A program made the translations under genes and the position numbers. Below are positions 47,414 through 56,430 of a stretch of 64,000 nucleotides of DNA, in pieces; position 1 is the first letter of the stretch; each line of letters opens with the position of its first letter. The notes below the pieces were generated by a model that searched no databases, was not told the DNA's origin, and was given only the letters and a program-made list of their open reading frames with translations. Origin of the DNA: Solimonas sp. (GTDB lineage: Bacteria > Pseudomonadota > Gammaproteobacteria > Nevskiales > Nevskiaceae); contig JASBRP010000011.1 in NCBI GenBank assembly GCA_030149365.1, forward strand, positions 124,001-188,000, in the 5' to 3' direction.

Positions 47414-47824
47414 ATGCCCGCCCTGCAATCCGGCGCTCTCCGGCAGTACCAGAACACCGCGGTGATCGACGCGGCCAGCGCCGACATTCCGCCGCAGCAG
47501 CTGATCGCCATGCTGCTGTCGGGCGCGCTGGAGCGGCTCAACACCGCACGCGGCTGCATCCTCGGCGGTGACCTGGTGCGCAAGGCGCCGCTGATCGCCT
47601 CCGCCAGCGGCATCATCGAGCACCTGCGCCTGTGCCTGGACCACCAGGCAGGCGGCGAGATCGCCCGCAATCTTGACGCCCTATACGACTACATGGGCCG
47701 CCGCCTGCTGCGCGCCAACCTCGACAACGACGCCGCCGGCATCGACGAAGTGGCCGGCCTGCTGCGCACCCTCAAGGCCGCCTGGGACGACATCGGCCGC
47801 CCGGGCCCGCGCCCGGTGCGTTGA
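47414..47824 (+). CDS. fliS: Flagellar export chaperone FliS
   Basis: ALRQYQNTAVIDAASADIPPQQLIAMLLSGALERLNTARG...LDALYDYMGRRLLRANLDND. Confidence 0.93.
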   Translation: MPALQSGALRQYQNTAVIDAASADIPPQQLIAMLLSGALERLNTARGCILGGDLVRKAPLIASASGIIEHLRLCLDHQAGGEIARNLDALYDYMGRRLLRANLDNDAAGIDEVAGLLRTLKAAWDDIGRPGPRPVR

Positions 47825-47888
47825 GCGGCGTGACTGGCCTTCTGGCACAGGGACTGCAGGGTCCGGTGGTACCGCCAGAGTTCCGCAC

Positions 47889-48437
47889 ATGAGCAACCCC
47901 ACCTCCCTGGACCAGCAACTGGGCTACCGCGACACCCTGCCGCTGGGCTGGGTGCCGCTGGCCACCCCGCCGCCGCCCGAGCAGCTGCAGCAACTGCAGG
48001 AGAACAACCTGCGCGTGCTGGCCGTGGTCGCCGCCCTGGAAGAGCGCCACTCCTCCCGCGGCGAGAGTGACGAGCGGGTGGAGCAGGAGCTGGACCGCAT
48101 CCACCAGAAGCTGGACATGCTGCTGGTGCTGTTCGGCCAGTTCCTGCGACGCATGGACCCCTCCGCCCCGCCGCGCCCGGTGCGCCTCACCTCCGCCGGC
48201 CTCGGCTGGGAGGGCGGCAGCGCCCTGGAGGGCTACGGCCTGCTGTCGGTGATGCTGCACCCCTGCATGCCCGAGGCCTTTACCTGGCCCGCCCACGCCG
48301 TCAACACCGGTGCCCAGGGCGAGGCCCGCTTCGAGCCCTTGGGAGAGGCCCTGGAGGCCGCCCTGGAGAAGCATGTCTTCCTCCACCACCGCCGCTCAGT
48401 CGCCGTCTCCCGACCGCCTGCCGCCCGGACCGCGTAG
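47889..48437 (+). CDS. Atypical PilZ-like protein with N-terminal helical region
   Basis: Helical ERVEQELDRIHQKLDMLLVLFGQFLRRM followed by PRPVRLTSAGLGWEGGSALEGYGLLSVMLHPCMPEAF; position after fliS. Confidence 0.6.
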   Translation: MSNPTSLDQQLGYRDTLPLGWVPLATPPPPEQLQQLQENNLRVLAVVAALEERHSSRGESDERVEQELDRIHQKLDMLLVLFGQFLRRMDPSAPPRPVRLTSAGLGWEGGSALEGYGLLSVMLHPCMPEAFTWPAHAVNTGAQGEARFEPLGEALEAALEKHVFLHHRRSVAVSRPPAARTA

Positions 48438-48491
48438 GGCGCCCCCCGACGGGGGTAGTATCTGGCCCAGATTCACTGGAGGAGACCCGGG

Positions 48492-49130
48492 ATGCGGCTG
48501 ATACTCGCAGAACCGCAGACGCTGGTCCGCGCAGGGCTGGCCCGCCTGCTGGAATTGCACGCGGGCGCCGAAATCGTCGGCGAGGCCGACGACGGCCAGC
48601 AACTGCTGGAGCTGGCCGCCCGCCTGCGCCCCGACATGATCGTCAGCGAGCTGGCCCTGGGCCGCATGAGCGGCCTGGAACTGCTGTCGCAGCTGCGCCG
48701 CCACTATCCCGAGATCGCCGTGCTGATGATCTCCGCCCAATTAGATAGCCACTCCGTCCGCACGGCGCTGAAGCTCGGCGCCGCCGGCTTCCTCGGCAAG
48801 AACGCCGAGCCCAAGGAACTGCAGCTGGCCCTGCAGGCCGTGCAGAAGGGGCAGGTTTACCTCAGCCCCGGCATAGCCCACCTCGCCTTCGAGCGCCGCA
48901 ACGCCTCACAGCGCGCCGAAGACCACGTAGCGCTGACCCCGCGCCAGAAGCAGGTGCTGCAACTCATCGCCCGCGGCCGCTCCACCAAGGAGATCGCATC
49001 CCTGATGGGCGTGAGCATCAAGACCGTGGAAACGCATCGCGCCCGCATGATGCAGTCGCTGGGGCTTTACGGCACCAATGCGCTGATGCGCTATGCCATT
49101 CGCCTCGGCATGGATAGCGGCACGCTGTAG
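48492..49130 (+). CDS. NarL/FixJ-type response regulator with degenerate receiver
   Basis: C-terminal LuxR HTH LTPRQKQVLQLIARGRSTKEIASLMGVSIKTVETHRARMMQSL; receiver MRLILAEPQ...MIVSELALGRMSGLELL. Confidence 0.88.
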   Translation: MRLILAEPQTLVRAGLARLLELHAGAEIVGEADDGQQLLELAARLRPDMIVSELALGRMSGLELLSQLRRHYPEIAVLMISAQLDSHSVRTALKLGAAGFLGKNAEPKELQLALQAVQKGQVYLSPGIAHLAFERRNASQRAEDHVALTPRQKQVLQLIARGRSTKEIASLMGVSIKTVETHRARMMQSLGLYGTNALMRYAIRLGMDSGTL

Positions 49131-49138
49131 TTCTTGTC

Positions 49139-49178
49139 TCCCTTTCCCTGCTTCCGGGGAGAGGGCAGGGGTGAGGGG
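49139..49178. repeat. Degenerate palindromic repeat (family C)
   Basis: CTCCCTTTCCCTGCTTCCGGGGAGAGGGCAGGGGTGAGG. Confidence 0.5.
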
Positions 49179-49300
49179 GGAGTATCCGCTTTGCTGCCCA
49201 GCGGCCCGCCTTGCCATCGCTTCGCCATCGCCGCAGTATTCCTCTCATACGCCACCTGACGTATGCAGGACGGGCTTGTCCTGCCTTACGCGATCGGGGG

Positions 49301-49358
49301 GCCAATGACCCGCCCTACTGCACTCGTATTCGCGGAAGGCGGGTAATGCCGGCCCTAC
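49301..49358 (-). repeat. Repeat family D, left copy
   Basis: Reverse complement GTAGGGCCGGCATTACCCGCCTTCCGCG...GTAGGGCGGGTCATTGGC; similar to 49917-49976 on opposite strand. Confidence 0.65.
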
Positions 49359-49360
49359 TC

Positions 49361-49429
49361 GCGAACCATCGCTTTAAGCCAAGCTGGCAATCCTTCAGCT
49401 TGCCCATTGACGTAAGCGGGGCGTTATAT
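49361..49429 (+). other. attC-like structure (integron recombination site candidate)
   Basis: AAC-N6-TTTAAGCC; CGCTT/AAGCG; CAAGCTG/CAGCTTG; ends GGGGCGTTATAT immediately before an ORF start. R'' box not convincing. Confidence 0.3.
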
Positions 49430-49431
49430 CT

Positions 49432-49824
49432 ATGGAAATAGTGGCTCTTCCCTTTTCCGAAGCATTTGAATGGTCAGATGCCGCTTCCATTACCGAACTT
49501 ACGTTTGGTATGAGTGGGCTTAGGCTTGTTGTATCTGCGCCGCTTGGAAGCGATGCTTTTGTTGAGATTTACTTCCCTGGAGCCAATGCTTTCCAGACCT
49601 TGCAAAACTGCGATCACTTGGCGTACTGGGGTGACAAGGCGTTCATGACCAAGCACCTCATTTACCAGATGGTCAAAGGTGGCTGGCGTGATCGAGTCGG
49701 AGATCACTACATGCAGGTCTTAAACGTAAATCGCGAGAGGCAATCGGAGTGGCTGGTCGTAGGCGGTGAGCACTGTGTGTCAGTGGTTTCGGGCAGCGAG
49801 CCTATGGTCCGGTCATTCACATGA
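49432..49824 (+). CDS. Hypothetical protein (130 aa), low-GC
   Basis: Intact ORF with ATG, base composition visibly more AT-rich than neighbours; no recognised domain. Confidence 0.6.
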   Translation: MEIVALPFSEAFEWSDAASITELTFGMSGLRLVVSAPLGSDAFVEIYFPGANAFQTLQNCDHLAYWGDKAFMTKHLIYQMVKGGWRDRVGDHYMQVLNVNRERQSEWLVVGGEHCVSVVSGSEPMVRSFT

Positions 49825-49916
49825 AAGTGTGGCGACACAACACGTGCTGGGGGGCAGGACCAGCTCAGAACGAAATGCACTATAGCCAGCACTAGCGGCA
49901 CGGAAGGGATTAGCCC

Positions 49917-49976
49917 GTAGGGCGGGGCATTGACCCTGCTTCCGCGTTTAGCAAGTCAATGACTGGCCTTACTGCA
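49917..49976 (+). repeat. Repeat family D, right copy
   Basis: GTAGGGCGGGGCATTGACCCTGCTTCCGCG...; inverted relative to 49301-49358. Confidence 0.6.
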
Positions 49977-50112
49977 CCAACGGACAGTTGGCCTACACAA
50001 GCCAGCTTCGGGCGCTGTACGACCCGACGCTCCAATCTGTCCCACGGGCGATTCCCTTTTTCCGCCCAAGACGGCAGCATGCCCGCCATAGCCCTTATCC
50101 CTTGGACCTCCC

Positions 50113-50916
50113 ATGACCGACCGCGTCACCCTCGAGATTGCCGATGGCATCGCCATCGTCGGCCTCAATCGCCCCGAGAAGCACAATGCCCTCGACATCC
50201 CCCTGATCCAGGCCCTGGTGGATACGGCCAAGGTGATCAAGGCGGACCGTTCGGTGCGCGCGGTGGTGCTGCAGGGCAACGGCCCTTCGTTCTGCTCGGG
50301 CCTGGACGTGGCCAGCGCCTTTTCCAGCCTGCCCAAGTTCTTCAAGCACTTCGCCACCTTCGGGATCAAGAAGCGCAACATCTTCCAGGACGTCAGCCTG
50401 TGCTGGCGTGAGTTGCAGGTGCCGGTGATCGGCGCCATCCACGGCAACTGCTTCGGCGGCGGGCTGCAGATCGCACTGGGGGCGGACATCCGCGTGGCCA
50501 CGGCGGAGTCCAAGCTGTCGGTCATGGAAGTGAAGTGGGGCCTGATCCCCGACATGTCCGGCACCGTGCTGCTGCGCGAGCTGATGCCGATCGACGTGGC
50601 CAAGGAGCTGACGCTGACGGGCCGTGTCGTCTCCGGCACGGAGGCCAAGGAGCTGGGCCTGGTGACGCGCCTGTCGGCAGACCCGAAGGCGGATGCCCTG
50701 GCGCTGGCCCGCGAGATCGCCGCCAAATCGCCGGACGCGGTGGCGGCCGGCAAGCAGCTGCTCAATGCCAACTGGCTGTGCAGCGAGAACAAGGCCCTGA
50801 AGCTGGAGCGCAAGTTCCAGCTGCAGATGTTCCGCAGCAAGAACCAGCGCATCGCGGTGAAGGCCAGCATGGCCAAGCAGACGGCGGAGTTCAAGCCGCG
50901 CGAGCGCGACTACTGA
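50113..50916 (+). CDS. Enoyl-CoA hydratase/crotonase family protein
   Basis: NRPEKHNALDIPLIQAL; LQGNGPSFCSGLDV; IHGNCFGGGLQIALGADIRVA. Confidence 0.9.
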   Translation: MTDRVTLEIADGIAIVGLNRPEKHNALDIPLIQALVDTAKVIKADRSVRAVVLQGNGPSFCSGLDVASAFSSLPKFFKHFATFGIKKRNIFQDVSLCWRELQVPVIGAIHGNCFGGGLQIALGADIRVATAESKLSVMEVKWGLIPDMSGTVLLRELMPIDVAKELTLTGRVVSGTEAKELGLVTRLSADPKADALALAREIAAKSPDAVAAGKQLLNANWLCSENKALKLERKFQLQMFRSKNQRIAVKASMAKQTAEFKPRERDY

Positions 50917-52008
50917 TCAGGCCTGTTCGCCGGCCTGGCCGGTCTGCTGCTCGCGGAAGGCGGAGGGTGACATGCCCTTCCAGCGCTTGAAGGCGTGGAT
51001 GAAGCTGGCCGGCTCCGAGTAGCCCAGGCGCAGCGCGATCTCGCTGAGCTTGATGCGGCCGGTGCTGAGCATTTCCTCGGCCAGCGTCTGGCGCACCTCG
51101 TCGAGCAGCGCGCGGAACGAAGTGCCTTCTTCCTCCAGCCGCCGCCGCATGCTGCGCGGCGACAGGTGCAGGCCATCGGCGATGCGCTGGATGTCCGGCA
51201 TCTCGCCGGGCGCACGCAGCAGCAGGTCGCGCACCTTGCCGGCCACACCGGCGCGGGACTGGCGCTGTGCCAGCAACTGGCGGCATTGCTCCAGGCACAA
51301 CCGCGCGAGCTGGCTGTCGCCCTGCGGCAGCGGCGCGTCGAGCACAGCGGCGGAATACAGCACGGAATTCTCGGGAGAGTCGAACTGCGGCTCCAGGCCG
51401 CAGAGCTCGGCATAGCGTGCGGCATGCGCGGGGCGCGGCCCGCGCAGTTGCACGCGCGAGGGCGGGATGCCGCCGGGGCGGATCTCGCGCACGGCGTTGG
51501 TCAGCGCGGCAAAGTCGCGGTCCAGCAGGAACTGCCGCAGGTCTTCCGGGATGCCGCTGTCGTCCAGCACCACGGCGATGTCGCGGCCGCGCGGCTCCAT
51601 GCGGAAGCGCACGAAGGCGTAGGACAGGTCCAGGTAGCGGGTGGCGATATCCGCCGCGCTGCGGAAGTTGGGGCTGCTGACCAGCGCGAAGCCCCAGATG
51701 CCGTAGACCGCCAGGTGATAGCGAAGGCCGGCATCCAGGCCCAGGTCCGGCAGGTGGCGGAGCTGGCGCACGATGTTGCGCACCAGGCGCAGCTCCTGCC
51801 CGGCGGTGATCTCGCTCTGCGGGTCGGCCAGCGCCTCGGCGTCGATCCCGGTGCCCTGCAGGCAATCGGCCGCCTCCATCCCGCGTGAGACCGCGAGCTG
51901 GGTCAGCAGGTTGGCACTGATGGCGCTGCGGTTTGCGTCCTCGGGGACCATGCGGGCGTGGGGGAGGGGCCTGGCCACAATTATCAATGCCTTGTCCCTT
52001 GGAGTCAT
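50917..52008 (-). CDS. AraC family transcriptional regulator
   Basis: C-terminal HTH IKLSEIALRLGYSEPASFIHAFKRWKGMSPSAFRE; N-terminal arabinose-binding-like domain. Confidence 0.9.
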   Translation of the reverse strand: MTPRDKALIIVARPLPHARMVPEDANRSAISANLLTQLAVSRGMEAADCLQGTGIDAEALADPQSEITAGQELRLVRNIVRQLRHLPDLGLDAGLRYHLAVYGIWGFALVSSPNFRSAADIATRYLDLSYAFVRFRMEPRGRDIAVVLDDSGIPEDLRQFLLDRDFAALTNAVREIRPGGIPPSRVQLRGPRPAHAARYAELCGLEPQFDSPENSVLYSAAVLDAPLPQGDSQLARLCLEQCRQLLAQRQSRAGVAGKVRDLLLRAPGEMPDIQRIADGLHLSPRSMRRRLEEEGTSFRALLDEVRQTLAEEMLSTGRIKLSEIALRLGYSEPASFIHAFKRWKGMSPSAFREQQTGQAGEQA

Positions 52009-52080
52009 CCACAGGGGACGAACGGCGCCTCATGATGGACGAATCAACCAACGCGGCTTGCAAGACCGCGCTTACGAGGA

Positions 52081-53706
52081 GTGTCCCGCGTGTCCCAGAG
52101 TTTCGACTACATCGTCATCGGCGGTGGTTCCGCCGGCTGCGTGCTGGCCAACCGCCTGTCCGCCGACGGCCGTTACCAGGTCTGCCTGCTGGAGGCCGGC
52201 CCGGACGACCGCAACCCGCTGATCCACATGCCGCTGGGCGTGGTGCCGCTGGTGCGCGGCTGGTTTGCCAACTGGAAATTCTGGAGCGAGCCGCAGCCGC
52301 AGCTCGGCGGGCGCCGCACCTACCAGCCGCGCGGCAAGGTGCTGGGCGGCTGCAGCAGCATCAACGCCACGGTCTGCACCCGCGGCCACCGCTGGGACTA
52401 CGACCACTGGGCCGAGCTGGGCTGCAAGGGCTGGTCCTACGACGAGGTGCTGCCGTACTTCCGCAAGTCCGAGAACTACGAGGCGCCGCTGGCCGACCGC
52501 GACCGCCCTTTCCACGGCCAGGGCGGCCCGCTGAACGTGACGGCGCGGCGCTATACCAACCCGGTGAGCGCGGCGATGGTGGAAGCCGCCGTGCAGGCCG
52601 GCCATGCCCACAACGAGGACTTCAACGGCGCCGAGCAGGCCGGCGCGGGGCAGTTCAAGGTGTTCCAGAAGGACGGCCAGCGCTGCAGCAACGCGCGCGC
52701 CTACCTGACGCCGGAGGTCCGCGCCCGCCGCAACCTGCACATCGTTACCGGCGCCCACGTCACCGAGGTTCTGATCGAGAACGGCCGCGCCCTGGGCGTG
52801 AAGCTGCGCCGCGGTTGGCGTGAACAAGAGTTACGTGCGCAGCGTGAAGTGATCCTGTCGGCCGGCGCTTTCCAGTCCCCCCACCTGCTGATGCTGTCCG
52901 GCATCGGTCCGCGTGAGGAGTTGGAGCAGCACGGCATACCGGTGAAGCTGGACCTGCCCGGCGTGGGCAAGAACCTGCAGGACCACCTGGAGGTGATCGT
53001 GGAGAGCACGGCCAAGAGCCGCGTGGGTATCTCCTACCACCCCAGTTCGCTGTGGAGCTCGCTCAAGGCGCTGTTCCAGTATTTCTTCGGCAAGCGCGGC
53101 ATGCTGACCAGCAACGGGCCGGAAGCCGGAGGCTTCTTCAAGTCCTCCCCCGCCGAGCCGATCCCGGACCTGCAGTGGCATTTCGGCCCGTTTCCCAACG
53201 TGTCCCACGGATTCAACCTGGCGCCGATGTTCCAGCGCTACGGCTACATCGCCTACATCTACGACCTGCGCCCGCTCTCGCGCGGCCACGTAGGGCTGCA
53301 CAACGCGGATCCGCTGGCGCCGCCGCGCATCGATCCGAATTACCTGGCCCAGCGGCGTGACGTCGACAGGCTGGTGGCCGGCGTGAAGCTGACGCGCGAG
53401 GTGCTGAAGCAGCGCGCGCTCGATCCTCACCGCGGTGAGGAGCTAGCCCCGGGGCCGGCCGTACAGTCCGACGCCGACATTGCGGCCTGGGTCTGCAAGC
53501 ACGCGGAGACCACCTATCACCCGGTGGGCACCTGCAAGATGGGCGTGGATGAGCTGGCGGTGGTGGATCCGCAACTGCGTGTGCGTGGCGTACAAGGCCT
53601 GCGCGTGGTGGACGCGTCCGTCATGCCGACGCTGATCGGTGCCAACACCAACGCGCCGACGACGATGATTGCGGAGAAGGCGGCGGAGATGATCCTGCGG
53701 CCTTAG
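52081..53706 (+). CDS. GMC family oxidoreductase (choline/alcohol dehydrogenase type)
   Basis: FDYIVIGGGSAGCVLANRLS; GKVLGGCSSINATVCTRGHRWDYD; YHPVGTCKMG; ASVMPTLIGANTNAPTTMIAEKAAEMI. Confidence 0.93.
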   Translation: MSRVSQSFDYIVIGGGSAGCVLANRLSADGRYQVCLLEAGPDDRNPLIHMPLGVVPLVRGWFANWKFWSEPQPQLGGRRTYQPRGKVLGGCSSINATVCTRGHRWDYDHWAELGCKGWSYDEVLPYFRKSENYEAPLADRDRPFHGQGGPLNVTARRYTNPVSAAMVEAAVQAGHAHNEDFNGAEQAGAGQFKVFQKDGQRCSNARAYLTPEVRARRNLHIVTGAHVTEVLIENGRALGVKLRRGWREQELRAQREVILSAGAFQSPHLLMLSGIGPREELEQHGIPVKLDLPGVGKNLQDHLEVIVESTAKSRVGISYHPSSLWSSLKALFQYFFGKRGMLTSNGPEAGGFFKSSPAEPIPDLQWHFGPFPNVSHGFNLAPMFQRYGYIAYIYDLRPLSRGHVGLHNADPLAPPRIDPNYLAQRRDVDRLVAGVKLTREVLKQRALDPHRGEELAPGPAVQSDADIAAWVCKHAETTYHPVGTCKMGVDELAVVDPQLRVRGVQGLRVVDASVMPTLIGANTNAPTTMIAEKAAEMILRP

Positions 53707-53745
53707 CGCGGTGTCCATGCCTCAAAGAGGCGAAGGCTTCTTATC

Positions 53746-53823
53746 GTAGGGCGGGAAAGCGAAGCGCATCCCGCCTTTGGAATGGCACCATAGGGGGGCT
53801 TGCGCTGCGCTTTCCCGCCCTAC
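53746..53823. repeat. Inverted repeat (family D-like)
   Basis: GTAGGGCGGGAAAGCG ... CGCTTTCCCGCCCTAC. Confidence 0.75.
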
Positions 53824-53850
53824 TTTATTTAAGTATGTGATCGAGAGATG

Positions 53851-53894
53851 CCATCCATGGCGAGACGGCGTCTCTCGATCCAGCCCCGGGGCGG
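53851..53894. repeat. Dispersed repeat (family F)
   Basis: CCATCCATGGCGAGAC...CAGCCCCGGGGCGG, cf. 37808-37853. Confidence 0.65.
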
Positions 53895-53963
53895 CCTTCC
53901 TTGGCCGCCCGTGATCTGTCGCAGGCCATGCCATTGAGGCATGGCCAAAGCGCGCCAGATCAC

Positions 53964-53996
53964 CCGTTCGCCCTGAAGTCCTGAGCTTGTCGAAGG
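53964..53996. repeat. Degenerate REP-like element (family A)
   Basis: CCGTTCGCCCTGAAGTCCTGAGCTTGTCGAAGG. Confidence 0.65.
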
Positions 53997-54194
53997 ATCG
54001 AAGGATGAACCGCTAAAGCCAGCAACTAAACAACTGGCCGATTCGCAAAGCCTCGGCACCCATCGGATGCAGGGACAGAAGCCCCAACTGTCCGATTCTA
54101 TCAACGACCTGTCCCACCCTCGCATTGGATGAGCGGCCGCTCACCGTCACCATGCCAGCGTCGAATACCGACGATGCGTGCCGGGAGACACCGC

Positions 54195-55583
54195 ATGTCC
54201 ATCCTGATCAAGCCCAACGACGCGGCCTGGCTGTTCATGGAGCAGCGCGAGATGCCGACGCACATCGGCTGCCTGGCGATCTTCTCGCTGCCGCCCGATG
54301 CGCCGTCCGACTACCTGCTGCAACTGGCGGCGCGCTTCCGCGCCACGCGCATCTTCGCGCCGCCGTTCAACTACCGCCTGCAGCGCGGCGCCTTGCGCAA
54401 GCTGCTGCCAGCCTGGGAGGAGCTGACGCCGGACCGGATCGACCTGGACTACCACTTCCGCCACTCCGCGCTGCCGCAGCCCGGCGGTGAGCGCGAGTTG
54501 GGCACGCTGATCTCGCGGCTGCATTCCTATCCGCTGGATCGCCGCCGCCCGCTGTGGGAGGTGCACCTGATCGAAGGGTTGGAAAACCGCCGCTTCGCGC
54601 TCTACACCAAGATGCACCACTCGCAGGTGGATGGTGTCGGTGGCTCGCGCATGATCCAGGGCTCCATGACACCCGACCCGCAGGCCCGCAATTGCGCGCC
54701 GCCCTGGGAAGGCCGCCGTGCCGAGGGGGAACGCTCTGCAAGGCCCCAGGCCCCGCCGCTGAAGCAGCTGCTGCGCGAGCAGGTGCAGGCCCTGGTCCCG
54801 GCAGTGAAAACGCTGGTGTCTGCGCCCGCACAGGAGCATGAGGACGAGACGGCTCGTGCCTTCGCGGCGCCGATGACGCCGTTCAACGGCCGCATCCTGG
54901 GCAAGCGCCGCTTTGCCACGCAGCACTACGAGCTGGATCGCATCAAGCGCGTGGCGCGCATCGCCGGCGTGACGCTCAACGACGTGTTCATGGCAATGTG
55001 TTCCGGCGCGCTGCGGCGCTATCTCGGCGAGCTGGGGCAGTTGCCGGAGGTGTCGCTCACGGCCGGCATGCCGGTATCGGTGCGCCCCGCGGGCGACCAG
55101 GCCGTAGGCAATGCCATCAGCTTCATCATGGCCCAGCTGCACACCGAGATCGCCGATCCGCTGGAGCGGCTCAAGGCCTGCCATGCTTCCGCGCAGGCCG
55201 CCAAGCAGCCGCTGCTGCAGTTGCCCAAGGCCGCGATCAACCACTACACCATGATGCTGATGACCCCGCAGATGCTGCAGGTGAGCCTGGGCCTGGGCGG
55301 CTACACGCGGCCGATGTACAACCTGATCATCTCCAACGTGCCGGGCCCCTCGGAGACGCTGTATCTCAACGGCGCCAGGCTGGAGCAGATCTACCCGATC
55401 TCGCTGCTGTTCAACGGCCAGGCCCTGAACATCTCGGTGGTCAGCTACGCCGGCAGCTTCTGCCTGGGCTTCACCGGCTGTCGCGACAGCCTGCCGAAGA
55501 TGCAGAAGATCGCCGTCTACACCGGCGAGGCATTGGAGGAACTGGAGCGCGTGCTGGGGATCGGCGCGGAGCGCGCGGCATGA
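54195..55583 (+). CDS. Wax ester synthase/diacylglycerol acyltransferase (WS/DGAT)
   Basis: Catalytic HHxxxDG: KMHHSQVDGVGG; LNDVFMAMCSGALRRYL; YNLIISNVPGPSETLYLNGARL. Confidence 0.92.
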   Translation: MSILIKPNDAAWLFMEQREMPTHIGCLAIFSLPPDAPSDYLLQLAARFRATRIFAPPFNYRLQRGALRKLLPAWEELTPDRIDLDYHFRHSALPQPGGERELGTLISRLHSYPLDRRRPLWEVHLIEGLENRRFALYTKMHHSQVDGVGGSRMIQGSMTPDPQARNCAPPWEGRRAEGERSARPQAPPLKQLLREQVQALVPAVKTLVSAPAQEHEDETARAFAAPMTPFNGRILGKRRFATQHYELDRIKRVARIAGVTLNDVFMAMCSGALRRYLGELGQLPEVSLTAGMPVSVRPAGDQAVGNAISFIMAQLHTEIADPLERLKACHASAQAAKQPLLQLPKAAINHYTMMLMTPQMLQVSLGLGGYTRPMYNLIISNVPGPSETLYLNGARLEQIYPISLLFNGQALNISVVSYAGSFCLGFTGCRDSLPKMQKIAVYTGEALEELERVLGIGAERAA

Positions 55584-56362
55584 GCGGCGGCACTGCGCTG
55601 GTCACCGGCGCCTCGGCCGGCATCGGCCTGGCGCTGGCGGAGGAGTTCGCCGCCAACGGCCACCCGCTGGTGCTGGTGGCGCGCTCGGCAGACCGCCTCA
55701 AGCAGATCGCGGCCGAGCTGGCGGAGCGCCACGGCGTCGCCTGCGACTGGATCGCGGCCGACCTGTCGCAGCCGCAGGCACCGCAGGAGCTGTTCGACGC
55801 CTGCCAGCGCCGCGGCCTGTCGGTGGACATCCTGGTCAACAATGCCGGCGTGCTGTGGGAAGGCGACTTCGACGCTATCGCTCTGGAAAAGCAGCTGAGC
55901 CTGCTGCAGGTGAACGTCGCGGCACCCACGGCGCTGGCGCACCTGTTCCTGCAGCCGATGCTGGCGCGCGGGGCAGGGCGCATCCTCAACATCGCCTCCA
56001 CCTCCGCGTTCAACCCGGTGCCCTCGCTGGCGAGCTACGCGGCCAGCAAGGCCTACCTGATGTCCTGGAGCGAGGCCCTGGCGCTGGAGCTGCGCGGGCG
56101 CGGCATCAGCGTCACCGCGGTCTGCCCCGGCTTCACCGAGACCGCGATGATCGCGCAGGAGGGGCGCAAGCCCATGACCTTGCCGCTGGTGCCCAACCTG
56201 AGCCCGCAGCAGGTGGCGCGCGAGTCCTACGAGGCCTGCATGGCCGGCAAGCCGCTGCGCGTGAACGGCCTGATGAACCGCCTGGCCATCGAGGGCATGC
56301 GCCATCAGCCGCTGTGGCTGCGCCGCGAGCTGGTGGCGCTGATGGAGAAGTGGGGGATCTGA
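55580..56362 (+). CDS. SDR family oxidoreductase
   Basis: ALVTGASAGIGLALAEEFA; NNAG; YAASKAYLMSWSEAL; ATGA overlap with upstream gene. Confidence 0.88.
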   Translation: MSGGTALVTGASAGIGLALAEEFAANGHPLVLVARSADRLKQIAAELAERHGVACDWIAADLSQPQAPQELFDACQRRGLSVDILVNNAGVLWEGDFDAIALEKQLSLLQVNVAAPTALAHLFLQPMLARGAGRILNIASTSAFNPVPSLASYAASKAYLMSWSEALALELRGRGISVTAVCPGFTETAMIAQEGRKPMTLPLVPNLSPQQVARESYEACMAGKPLRVNGLMNRLAIEGMRHQPLWLRRELVALMEKWGI

Positions 56363-56430
56363 GTGAGACTACTCACTCACGCAGGTCTTGGGTAAAGTCG
56401 AGTCACGACTTGCCGAGGAATGCCCTGCCC

